A DNA stretch of 12,984 nt from assembly GCA_030619425.1 (NCBI GenBank), contig JAUXBJ010000015.1:1-12984 (forward strand), read 5' to 3'. The notes under the pieces are model-generated. The model did no database searches. It was given only the letters and a program-made list of their open reading frames with translations, and had not been told where the DNA came from. Source of the stretch: a bacterium (GTDB taxonomy: Bacteria; Zixibacteria; MSB-5A5; GN15; FEB-12). A program made the translations under genes and the position numbers. Positions within the stretch are counted from its first letter, which is position 1. Each line of letters begins with the position of its first letter. Shown in pieces: positions 1 through 6,526 of the stretch.

Positions 1-754
1 AGGTGGAGAGATGGTCGTTCTGGGTGTCGATGAACGGATTGGTGCCGTAGCCTTCAAAGAACATGGCGTCGTACGGTTGTCCGTTGACGATACTGGAACC
101 GCCGTGCACGGGCGGATAGTAGCCGGTGCCGCAACGGGGGTGAGGTGGCGCTGGTTTGGAATCGTGGCGCCGGCGTTTGAGCGGCTGTGTGTTTTTTGTG
201 GTCGGCACACTCGTAGCATAGCTGTCGGCGCGACCCCCGCGAATGAAGACCTCACCCGATGAGTTGGTGACAACTCCGGCGCCCTGGTCAAGAAGTTCAT
301 CCACAGTCGTAACCGGCTGTTTCTCGATTGCCTCTTTATGGATGGAAATCTGATTGGAGGTTTCGAACCTATCGATGATGTCGCGCTGACCCGATATCGT
401 AATAGTTTTGCCGATATCGGTTGTCTTCTTCTCGAGTTGGATGGACACCTCCGCCGCAAGGTCCGGCTTGACGACAACCTCGATAACCTCCACAGTATTG
501 AATTCCAAATGGGATATCTTTACCGTGTAGGTCCCCGGCTGTAGTCGACGTATGATATACTTTCCTTCGAAGTCGGTCATGGCGCCGTAGGTAGTTCCGA
601 CCACCATCACCGAAGCTCCAATCACCGCTTCGCCGGTCTCTTTGTTGGTGATAGTGCCTTTGATCTGCCCGACCGCGGCGGCGTTGATGATAATGGCCGC
701 GCCGACCATCAGAATTGCGGCCAGCAGATAGGGGAGTGATTTCCTGGTTTGCAT
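1..754 (-). CDS. CarboxypepD_reg / plug-like / YfbK-type vWA surface protein (partial, 3' end outside window)
   Basis: The open frame runs from ATG at 754 off the left edge, giving 251 visible residues. Residues 1-29 look like a signal peptide (basic start, long hydrophobic core, cleavage near AAAVGQ). Residues about 30-110 are a CarboxypepD_reg-like beta-sandwich (IKGTITNKETGEAVIGAS, then DFEGKY and LQPGTYTV). Residues about 114-178 resemble the start of a TonB plug (VDELLDQGAGVV, VFIRGGRAD). A basic, proline-rich linker (about 183-215) replaces the rest of the plug. From about 228 the text FFEGYGTNPFIDTQNDHLST matches the start of the vWA N-terminal domain of YfbK-type proteins. The vWA domain itself would lie outside the window. 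Family knowledge: such chimeras occur in Bacteroidetes and related phyla, probably at the cell surface, with unknown function. A TonB-dependent receptor is the alternative, but the NPFIDT...LST motif argues against it. The start is fixed by a perfect Shine-Dalgarno. Confidence 0.8.
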   Translation of the reverse strand, partial: MQTRKSLPYLLAAILMVGAAIIINAAAVGQIKGTITNKETGEAVIGASVMVVGTTYGAMTDFEGKYIIRRLQPGTYTVKISHLEFNTVEVIEVVVKPDLAAEVSIQLEKKTTDIGKTITISGQRDIIDRFETSNQISIHKEAIEKQPVTTVDELLDQGAGVVTNSSGEVFIRGGRADSYATSVPTTKNTQPLKRRRHDSKPAPPHPRCGTGYYPPVHGGSSIVNGQPYDAMFFEGYGTNPFIDTQNDHLST

Positions 755-758
755 AATC

Positions 759-767
759 CACCTCCTT
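759..767 (-). promoter_or_regulatory. Strong ribosome binding site of the vWA-type gene
   Basis: On the minus strand AAGGAGGTG lies four bases before the ATG at 754. It is a nine-base perfect match to the canonical anti-Shine-Dalgarno and much stronger than the sites of the other genes here. It fixes the start codon and suggests high translation. Confidence 0.85.
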
Positions 768-981
768 AAGTGGGTGCATGAGAGTTACAACTGTCTTCTG
801 GAGGGGATACAACATAGAGACGTCTTTCTTCCCGGAAATGTTTAGCGAAGGAGTTACGGCCACCAGTATTTATCGACTGGGGAACTCGTACTGTTCTGTC
901 CCATAAATAGCCTGCATAATGACGTGCCCATGTTGTGACGGGTTGATCTTTAGGTCGCCCCGTTTGACAGCGATATTTCCC

Positions 982-1001
982 GCCGGGTCTGAAGACCCGT
1001 C
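982..1001. repeat. Short hairpin repeat (GGGTCT-GA-AGACCC core)
   Basis: Two nine-base arms (982-990 and 993-1001) pair with one mismatch around a GA loop; the inner seven pairs are perfect. There is no T-run on either side, so an intrinsic terminator is unlikely. The layout (G-rich arm, two-base purine loop) resembles the perfect palindrome at 12092-12113, so both may be copies of one dispersed intergenic element. That link is inference. Confidence 0.5.
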
Positions 1002-1106
1002 GGGCACAAGACGGTGTCGGTGTGAATGCAATCCCGGGACAGGATAGTACGTAAGCGCAGTATTGGATCTATGTGGGAAGTCGTCGGGCGTGGACACCCG
1101 AGAAAA

Positions 1107-2318
1107 TCAGATATGCTCCAGGAAGGTCAGATACTGCTGCGCCCAGGACTCACGCTGGTGGTGCGCGACGATATGATCGCGATACTTGCCGCCAAGTTCC
1201 TCGCGGTCGATAGTGCCGTCCTTTAACTTCAGGATGATATCCCGCAATTCCTCCGGCGAATCCGACGGATAGGTGAGAGCGCCGCCGGCGAGCCTGAGTT
1301 CGTCGATAGCTTCACCCTGACGGGATCCAAACACAACCGGCCGACCGGAGGCCATGTACTCGAACATTTTTGAGGGGAAAGCCATCTTAGCGACACTTAC
1401 CTCCTTGAGACATTCGAGCAAGACGTCGGCCGCCTTCAGGAAGTATGGGATATTCTCCAGTGGCTGCATGCCTATCAGACTGACATTCTTGAGTCCGTAG
1501 TCACGCACCATATTTTCAAGCGCGGACTTCTTCTGTCCATCACCCAGGAAAACGAAGTGGATATCCGGCTGATCGACCAGTTGTCGCGCCGCTTCTATGA
1601 CCGTCTCAAACGGCCGCACCCAACCCAGCGTACCGGAGTACAACACCAGGAACTTCTCATCCCAGCCGAACTTTCCGCGGATGCCGTTGGAATCGGCGTT
1701 GATGAATTCCCGCCCGACCCCGGATTTGATAGTGGCCATCCTGGCTTGCGGGATTCCGATCGCTTCCATATAAGTCGAGATACCGTCGGTGACGGGGACT
1801 ATTCTGTCCGCCTTATGGTAGAGCGCATGGATTATCCTGCGAACCGTCCGCGTAAACAGCGATTGGTTGAGATTACCGAACTCTTCACCGGACTCCGGCT
1901 GCAAGTCACGCACTTCGATCACAAACGGACAGCGATTGATCTTGCTCAGGAGCCACCCCACGACCGGCGTCGTCACCGGTGGCGTCGAAGCCAGAATCAG
2001 ATCGAACTTAGTCTTGACCCTGAACGAGTTTATCAGGGTCGTTATGAGAAAGGTGATAAACCCAACCATCCTCTTGGTCGGTTGTGAATTGGAGGCCGGC
2101 AAGACCCAGCTTCGGTATACCTTGATCCCGTCTATCTCTTCGGCGCAGAAGAACTTGCCACGATAGGCCGGCGGCACGATCCCGTCCGGATAATTGGGAA
2201 TCGCGGTCATCACCGACACGTCCAGACCCTTCTGAACGAAATACCGAGCGAATTCATAAAGACGCCTGACCGCCCCTTTTTCAGGCGGAAAATGTTGAGT
2301 CAGAATCAGGATTTTCAT
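1107..2318 (-). CDS. Glycosyltransferase family 4, WbuB/WcaI-like
   Basis: A 403-residue GT-B glycosyltransferase that probably transfers a sugar from a nucleotide donor in surface polysaccharide synthesis, at the cytoplasmic face. The N-terminal Rossmann half opens with MKILILTQHFPPEKGAVRRL and has TAIPNYPDG at 38-46 and YRGKFF at 52-57, typical of WbuB-type enzymes. VEVRDLQPES-like text at 134-143 is the usual domain I signature. The C-terminal half has LYSGTLG (226-232), FLGDG (257-261) and the donor-binding loop PSKMFEYMASGRPVV (315-329) with the conserved Glu320. Length is normal. The start has GAGG four bases upstream. It stands alone in this window, divergent from the cytochrome gene, so neither sugar nor pathway can be assigned. 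Family 4 membership is very likely; the exact subfamily is less certain. Confidence 0.9.
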   Translation of the reverse strand: MKILILTQHFPPEKGAVRRLYEFARYFVQKGLDVSVMTAIPNYPDGIVPPAYRGKFFCAEEIDGIKVYRSWVLPASNSQPTKRMVGFITFLITTLINSFRVKTKFDLILASTPPVTTPVVGWLLSKINRCPFVIEVRDLQPESGEEFGNLNQSLFTRTVRRIIHALYHKADRIVPVTDGISTYMEAIGIPQARMATIKSGVGREFINADSNGIRGKFGWDEKFLVLYSGTLGWVRPFETVIEAARQLVDQPDIHFVFLGDGQKKSALENMVRDYGLKNVSLIGMQPLENIPYFLKAADVLLECLKEVSVAKMAFPSKMFEYMASGRPVVFGSRQGEAIDELRLAGGALTYPSDSPEELRDIILKLKDGTIDREELGGKYRDHIVAHHQRESWAQQYLTFLEHI

Positions 2319-2523
2319 ACTACCTCGCCGGAAGTCTACCTAATTCTCCAAACAGAGGCAAGCAAATTCTGGATTTGGCCGGTTTTTTGTTCTGCCGAGG
2401 CGCAAATGACTTGACCTGAGATGTCGCACCAAATACCTTGGTAGCGGTTTTTGAAGGACTAAATCGCTCAAGTATATGTATAAACCAATATGAAACGAAA
2501 AACTGACAGAAAGGCTTACAGGC
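2319..2523. promoter_or_regulatory. Divergent intergenic region with candidate promoters
   Basis: This 205-bp gap separates the starts of the glycosyltransferase (minus) and the cytochrome (plus). For the cytochrome, TTGACC at 2411-2416 with TACCTT at 2434-2439 has a 17-base spacer. A second option is TTGAAG at 2451-2456 followed by the AT-rich 2473-2484 stretch. Neither is a close consensus match. AGAAAGG at 2508-2514 is a plausible ribosome site for the ATG at 2524. Confidence 0.4.
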
Positions 2524-3135
2524 ATGCGTAAACTTTCAATCATTATCGTCCTTTTTACCGCCCTGGCCTTCCTCCTGACCGGTACGTTGCCGGCTGAGGA
2601 AGCGGCCAAGAAAGAGGCCGAGAAAGAGGACAAGAAAGAAGCCACCCATGAGTATGTAGGCGCCAAGAAATGTAAGGGTTGCCACAAGGACGTGCACGCC
2701 GCCTGGTTGGAGACCGAACACGCCACGACATTCGGCAAACTGTCGGCCGAGGAGCAGAAGAAGCCGGAATGTGTGACATGTCATATCACCGGCAAGCTGG
2801 CCGACGGTACTGTTATTGAAAACGTAGAGTGCGAGGCCTGTCATGGCCCGGGCAAAGACTTCAAGTCTCCCAAGATAATGAACAAGAAGAAATGGGCGGC
2901 TGACCCTGAGAAGCAAAAGAAATTGGCGCTTGAGGCCGGATTGATCATGCCAGACGAGAAAGACTGTGTTCGCTGCCATACCAAAGAAGGCAACACGAAC
3001 TTCAAGGAGTTCAAGTTTGCCGAGCGCAAGGGAGAGGTTCACGCGGTGAAAGCCAAGGAAGAAGCCAAGGAAGAAGCCAAGGAAGAAGCCAAGGAAGAAG
3101 CCAAGGAAGAAGCCAAAGAAGAAGCCGGAAAATAA
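2524..3135 (+). CDS. Secreted tetraheme cytochrome c (cytochrome c554-like) with K/E-rich tail
   Basis: A 203-residue periplasmic or exported electron-transfer protein. Residues 1-24 are a signal peptide (MRKLSIIIVL..., cleavage near LPAEE). Residues 25-42 are a K/E-rich spacer. Four CXXCH heme-binding motifs follow: CKGCH 50-54, CVTCH 83-87, CEACH 103-107 and CVRCH 148-152. KKCKGCH, ETEHATTF and VECEACHGPG closely match the cytochrome c554 family (PF13435), where extra histidines such as His58, His66 and His173 may act as distal ligands. From residue 177 the tail is six copies of an AKEE-type tetrapeptide, ending AGK. The tail is not part of the heme domain and may bind acidic or basic partners or lie extended in solution. 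No oxidoreductase partner is encoded nearby, so donor and acceptor are unknown. A strong terminator follows, so it is probably monocistronic. Confidence 0.93.
   Translation: MRKLSIIIVLFTALAFLLTGTLPAEEAAKKEAEKEDKKEATHEYVGAKKCKGCHKDVHAAWLETEHATTFGKLSAEEQKKPECVTCHITGKLADGTVIENVECEACHGPGKDFKSPKIMNKKKWAADPEKQKKLALEAGLIMPDEKDCVRCHTKEGNTNFKEFKFAERKGEVHAVKAKEEAKEEAKEEAKEEAKEEAKEEAGK
3052..3123 (+). repeat. Six 12-bp tandem units coding for an AKEE repeat tail
   Basis: The unit GCCAAGGAAGAA occurs six times head to tail, in frame. The first five copies are identical and the last has one G-to-A change. Near identity at third positions suggests recent slippage expansion, so copy number may vary between strains without shifting the reading frame. 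Confidence 0.95.
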
Positions 3136-3149
3136 GGCGCGTGCGCGCC
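3136..3149 (+). other. Perfect hairpin directly after the cytochrome stop
   Basis: GGCGCG-TG-CGCGCC begins on the base after the TAA stop. It has no T-run, so it is probably a transcript-protecting or spacer hairpin ahead of the true terminator. Confidence 0.55.
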
Positions 3150-3158
3150 ACCGTTTGT

Positions 3159-3189
3159 GAAGCGACCCTACCCGGTCGCTTCTTTTTTT
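3159..3189 (+). terminator. Rho-independent terminator of the cytochrome gene
   Basis: A perfect nine-base stem (GAAGCGACC 3159-3167, GGTCGCTTC 3174-3182) with a six-base loop is followed at once by seven T residues (3183-3189). It terminates plus-strand transcription. The minus strand has no T-run after the stem, so it should work poorly for the convergent operon. Confidence 0.93.
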
Positions 3190-3206
3190 GTGGCGCCGGC
3201 CGGGGG

Positions 3207-3758
3207 CTATTCCGTCAAAGGGAAGGTGCGCACCGAAACCCACTTACCGCCGGGCAAGGGCGTAATCATGTCGATGGCTGAGATCTCGAACGACTCATCC
3301 GGCAGATAGTCGATAATCTTCTCCTTGACCAGGAGCACTCGATGCATCGATATCTCACGCGCCACGGTTACATGCGGCTGATAATTCTTGTAAGGTATGG
3401 GAACACCCAGTCGTGAATAGAGGCGGTAGTAGAGTTCGCAAAACGGGTTGTTTTTCTCTACGTTCCAATAAATCTTGGGAATACGGGGATAGAAATCACC
3501 GATGGAGCTCAACTTCAATGTTACCGGTGCGAGTGCATCCGTTTCCGCGCGGATGATAGCCGCCAATTCGTCCAGCGGCCGATCCGACTCAAACGGGTAG
3601 ATCAGGGTAATATGCGGACTGATCAGGTTGTAAAGGGGATCGTACCGCTCACGCAACGGCGCCACGACCCGTTCCAGACGTTCGGGTAGCAGCACCACCA
3701 CGGCGTAAACAGTGTAGCGTTGGTCAAGTGGATTGTCTAAAAGGTATTCCCATTCCAT
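3207..3758 (-). CDS. 2H phosphoesterase / 2'-5' RNA ligase-like protein (LigT family)
   Basis: A 183-residue cytoplasmic protein of the 2H phosphoesterase superfamily. Both signature H-x-T motifs are present and correctly spaced: PHITLIYPF at 48-56 (His49, Thr51) and PHVTVAR at 128-134 (His129, Thr131). Members such as LigT and ThpR cleave or form 2'-5' or cyclic phosphodiester bonds in RNA or nucleotides. The true substrate of most bacterial members, including this one, is unknown. Length is normal. The ATG lies 12 bases after the OmpA-family stop with only a weak GAG upstream, so it is likely read from the same transcript, as the last gene of the operon. A different role in this group cannot be excluded; superfamily assignment is secure. 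Confidence 0.85.
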   Translation of the reverse strand: MEWEYLLDNPLDQRYTVYAVVVLLPERLERVVAPLRERYDPLYNLISPHITLIYPFESDRPLDELAAIIRAETDALAPVTLKLSSIGDFYPRIPKIYWNVEKNNPFCELYYRLYSRLGVPIPYKNYQPHVTVAREISMHRVLLVKEKIIDYLPDESFEISAIDMITPLPGGKWVSVRTFPLTE

Positions 3759-3770
3759 AACTGGCTCTGA

Positions 3771-5219
3771 CTATTCAAAAAAGACGATTTCTATCCTTCG
3801 GTTTGCGGCTCTTCCATTGGCGGTCTGGTTGGAGGCAACAAAACTGGTTTCACCCCGACCGAACACTTTGATGCGATTGTGGTCGATTCCCTGGGTCACC
3901 AGGAAATCACGCACGCGGTTGGCGCGCTTTTGGGACAACTCTCGATTGGAGAGGGCGGTTCCGATGTTGTCGGTGTAGCCGTTGATTTCAAGTCGGACGG
4001 CCGGCACAAAGCTGAGCATTAGGGCCAGTTTTTTCAGCCGCTCGCGACTATGGGGATCGATCTCGAACGAGCCGGGCACGTAGTCGATGTTCAGCACCAT
4101 CGGCTCGGACAGCATGGAAAGATCGATACAACCATTGGGGTCAACCTGTACACCATAGAGGGTGTTTGGGCAATCGTCCAGCCCGTCCGGGATTCCGTCG
4201 CTGTCGGTGTCGAGCGGGCAGCCGATGCCATCGACTGCTGCGCCCACCGGATTGTTGGGGCACTTGTCAAGATAGTCAGGGACTCCGTCGAAATCGGAAT
4301 CAGTCGGGCAACCGTGGATATCGACAAAATTGCGGGCGCGAAACTCGGTTTGAGGACAGTGGTCGAGGTTGTCCTGTACACCATCGCCGTCGGAGTCGGA
4401 GGCACAACCGAATCGATCAACCGGCAAACCGGATGGCGTGCCTGGGCAGCGATCGGATTCATCGGGGACGCCGTCGTCGTCGCCATCGGTAGCCTGACCG
4501 GGCGGCTCCGGCGGCAACTCACCGGGTGTGATCAACCAACTCTCCTCTGATCTCCACGAGACTTTCGACAGCCCGAATGAATACCCCACGGCGATCATTG
4601 CCGATGCCATGATTCGCCCACGCGACGACGTGACCTCATCGGCAAATTCTGCTCCCAGTCCGCTCAGGTAGTCCGCCCGCAGACGCCAGTTGAATGACCA
4701 TCGTTCGCTGACAGCCCACTGTAAAGTTGTCTGTCCTCCCACGAACAGTTCGGTAGCGGCGAAGTCTACGGTGGCGTCGTGGACGCCGGGCACCTGGAGT
4801 TTTCCACCGGTGTTTGGGTCCAACACCCTCCAGACCATCAGCCCGCCCCCGACACCGGCCCAGAGACGCCATTGGTAGTCCTTCATCCACAGGCGTCGAT
4901 CGGCCATGACACCCAGCCGGGTAGCCTCAAAACGCGCGGATGTGTGCTGCTCATCACTACCCAGCGAAAGCTTGGCGTAGCTCAGGGTGTCGTTGTTAAT
5001 GCTGTGGCGCGACAGATCGAAGTGTAAGCGCCAGAAATCATCCAGGCGATACTGGAATTCTAATCCATAGCTCTTCTGAAACGGAAAGTGGTTGGCATCA
5101 TCACCGGTCAACCGTGACAGGCCGCCGTTGAGACCAACGGTGTAGGTGTGCTGAGCGGCGTTGCTCACGCCGCCGACCAATAAACAGAGAACTATTATCA
5201 ATACCCGCTGCATCTTCAT
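3771..5219 (-). CDS. OmpA-family outer membrane protein with TSP type-3 repeats
   Basis: With the start at 5219 it has 482 residues: signal peptide about 1-22 (MKMQRVLIIVLCLLVGGVSNA), a membrane beta-barrel-like region about 24-225 rich in alternating aromatic and polar residues, a proline-rich hinge (LPPEPPG, near 235-241), four calcium-binding thrombospondin type-3 repeats about 246-366 (D-x-D-x-DG-x-x-D and CP pattern), and a C-terminal OmpA domain about 376-482. The peptidoglycan-binding motif NGYTDNIG...LSQKRANRV keeps the Asp417/Arg432 pair that contacts diaminopimelate in OmpA homologues. It probably anchors the outer membrane to the wall. The frame extends to ATG 5249, but the added ten residues lie ahead of a normal signal peptide and have no clear ribosome site; ATG 5213 is a third option, with GGTGG about eight bases upstream. 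It lies between spoIID-like and 2H genes in a tight minus-strand cluster. Confidence 0.9.
   Translation of the reverse strand: MKMQRVLIIVLCLLVGGVSNAAQHTYTVGLNGGLSRLTGDDANHFPFQKSYGLEFQYRLDDFWRLHFDLSRHSINNDTLSYAKLSLGSDEQHTSARFEATRLGVMADRRLWMKDYQWRLWAGVGGGLMVWRVLDPNTGGKLQVPGVHDATVDFAATELFVGGQTTLQWAVSERWSFNWRLRADYLSGLGAEFADEVTSSRGRIMASAMIAVGYSFGLSKVSWRSEESWLITPGELPPEPPGQATDGDDDGVPDESDRCPGTPSGLPVDRFGCASDSDGDGVQDNLDHCPQTEFRARNFVDIHGCPTDSDFDGVPDYLDKCPNNPVGAAVDGIGCPLDTDSDGIPDGLDDCPNTLYGVQVDPNGCIDLSMLSEPMVLNIDYVPGSFEIDPHSRERLKKLALMLSFVPAVRLEINGYTDNIGTALSNRELSQKRANRVRDFLVTQGIDHNRIKVFGRGETSFVASNQTANGRAANRRIEIVFFE
4122..4484 (-). repeat. Four thrombospondin type-3 repeats within the OmpA-family gene
   Basis: Four degenerate coding units, each with an Asp-rich DxDxDGxxD loop followed by CP and an FGC-, HGC-, IGC- or NGC-like end. 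Family knowledge: these fold around many Ca2+ ions and form a rigid linker between barrel and peptidoglycan-binding domain. Confidence 0.9.
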
Positions 5220-5260
5220 ACCCACCGACGTCACTATCGGTCGTGTCATCCGACGTGGAC

Positions 5261-6526
5261 TCAGTACGTCTTTTTTATATCCACGCCGGTGAAGTAGTGT
5301 TTCAGAATCTTGTCAAACGACCATCCTTGCCGGGCCAGCCCGATAGCGCCGCATTGGCACATGCCGACCCCGTGTCCATACCCCCGCCCTTTGAAGGTGA
5401 CCGATTCGAGTTGCCCGGAGGCATCGCGACCAATCACCACGTCGAACCGATCCGACGGCAAGATCAAGTCCGGATTGGAAGTGCGCCCGATTACCCATCT
5501 GATACGATCCTTTTTGAACCGGTATTTTTCCCTGGCCGTTTTCACGATAAATGTCATCACTCTTCCGCCGGGTGTGCGCTCCGACAATTCAACACCGGTT
5601 ATGCGTCCGATCACCAGATCACGACCGCGATCGCTGGACAGGTACTGCTCAATCCGTCCCCGCAACTGTTGCTCGGTGAAGACCTCTTTCCAGGTGTAGT
5701 ACTTCGACCAGGAGCAGGCGCCGGAGTCTTCCACGGCCTTCAGATAGGGCGTCTCTTTGCGGTCCCAGACGCTTTCGATATCGTCGGTCATGCCGCCGCA
5801 GGTGGAGTGGTAGTAGGCGTTGATGAACTGATCGTCGAAAGTGATCGCCTGTCCGGCGGTGGCGTCGATAGAACGATTGGTCAGTCTGTTCTCTACCGTC
5901 ATCCCCTGGTAGATCTGATCCATGATACTCGATTTCATATCGTATTGTTCAGCAGGATACTGCTGCAGATGAGCCAGAGCATAAGTACGCGCCGCCACCG
6001 CCTGAGCCTTGACGGCCTCGATTTCACTGTCGGTACGTTTTCCGATCTCGGGTGGAACCACCCCGCGCAGGTAATCTTCCATGTAGACGATATTGATCAA
6101 CTGGACCGTCTGTCCCGTCGGTAACAGTTTCATAATGCCGCGGTATCGATATCGGTCCAGTTGCAGCCGATTGCCGGCGCCACGGGGAATGATGTTGACT
6201 TCGTCGAGTCCCTCTCTCAGGGGTGTGCCATTATGGTCCTCAACCGTGAGCGTCCGTCGCTGGTTGACGATAGTGACCGGCTGGTTGGAGTAGTAAACTT
6301 CCTGCTGACCGCCCTGAAGACACTCGATAGCGAACTGGCGGTCGGCCCGGATCGTGACTTCCGTCTGGCTTTCATCCAGTAACACCCGCACGAACGGCAC
6401 GCGCATAACATTGGACGAACTCTCATCCCTCAATATGGGCACGGTAGCGCAACTGAAGACCAGAGCAACAACCAGCACCGCTGTCCCGATACGGGCAATC
6501 ATCCGAACCATCCTTTTCAATGTCAT
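5261..6526 (-). CDS. SpoIID/LytB-type lytic transglycosylase, probable lipoprotein
   Basis: A 421-residue enzyme expected to cut peptidoglycan glycan strands lacking stem peptides and leave 1,6-anhydro-MurNAc ends. The start has a basic, hydrophobic leader with a lipobox-like LVFSC at 22-26, so Cys26 may be lipidated; Phe at -2 is atypical. The SpoIID domain covers about 125-415: EDYLRGVVPPEIG at 150-162 with the probable catalytic Glu160, EAVKAQAVAARTYAL at 170-184, YYHSTCGG at 238-245, WSKYY at 273-277 and GYGHGVGMCQCGA at 382-394. Family knowledge: SpoIID is best known from spore engulfment, but relatives occur in many non-sporulating bacteria. The ATG overlaps the anmK stop (ATGA), implying translational coupling. 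Internal ATGs at 6511 and 6502 are alternative starts. The gene precedes the OmpA-family gene by about 41 bp. Function as a wall lytic enzyme is likely. Confidence 0.92.
   Translation of the reverse strand: MTLKRMVRMIARIGTAVLVVALVFSCATVPILRDESSSNVMRVPFVRVLLDESQTEVTIRADRQFAIECLQGGQQEVYYSNQPVTIVNQRRTLTVEDHNGTPLREGLDEVNIIPRGAGNRLQLDRYRYRGIMKLLPTGQTVQLINIVYMEDYLRGVVPPEIGKRTDSEIEAVKAQAVAARTYALAHLQQYPAEQYDMKSSIMDQIYQGMTVENRLTNRSIDATAGQAITFDDQFINAYYHSTCGGMTDDIESVWDRKETPYLKAVEDSGACSWSKYYTWKEVFTEQQLRGRIEQYLSSDRGRDLVIGRITGVELSERTPGGRVMTFIVKTAREKYRFKKDRIRWVIGRTSNPDLILPSDRFDVVIGRDASGQLESVTFKGRGYGHGVGMCQCGAIGLARQGWSFDKILKHYFTGVDIKKTY

Larger units (their letters stand above)
755..1106. other. 352-bp gap between glycosyltransferase end and vWA-type gene start
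   Basis: I see no convincing gene here. It must hold the leader, and probably the promoter, of the minus-strand vWA-type gene, but no clear -35/-10 pair stands out. A 75-codon open frame (870-1097, minus) crosses a hairpin repeat and has no recognisable family. No T-rich terminator follows the glycosyltransferase stop at 1107. Confidence 0.6.

Noticed and set aside
870..1097. 75-codon open frame on the minus strand
   Set aside because: It crosses the hairpin repeat at 982-1001, has no recognisable family or good ribosome site and looks like translated intergenic DNA.
1557..2087. Plus-strand frame of 176 codons
   Set aside because: Lies wholly inside the glycosyltransferase gene on the other strand and shows no domain text.
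2536..3243. Long minus-strand frame with a phenylalanine/glycine/leucine repeat
   Set aside because: It is the antisense of the cytochrome gene; the repeat is the reverse reading of the 12-bp AKEE units. The plus strand has four heme motifs and a signal peptide.
4050..4550. Plus-strand frame of 166 codons
   Set aside because: Antisense of the TSP3 repeats of the OmpA-family gene; its apparent periodicity comes from those repeats.
5243..6124. Plus-strand frame of 293 codons
   Set aside because: Antisense of the SpoIID-type gene, whose motifs and operon overlap are far stronger evidence.
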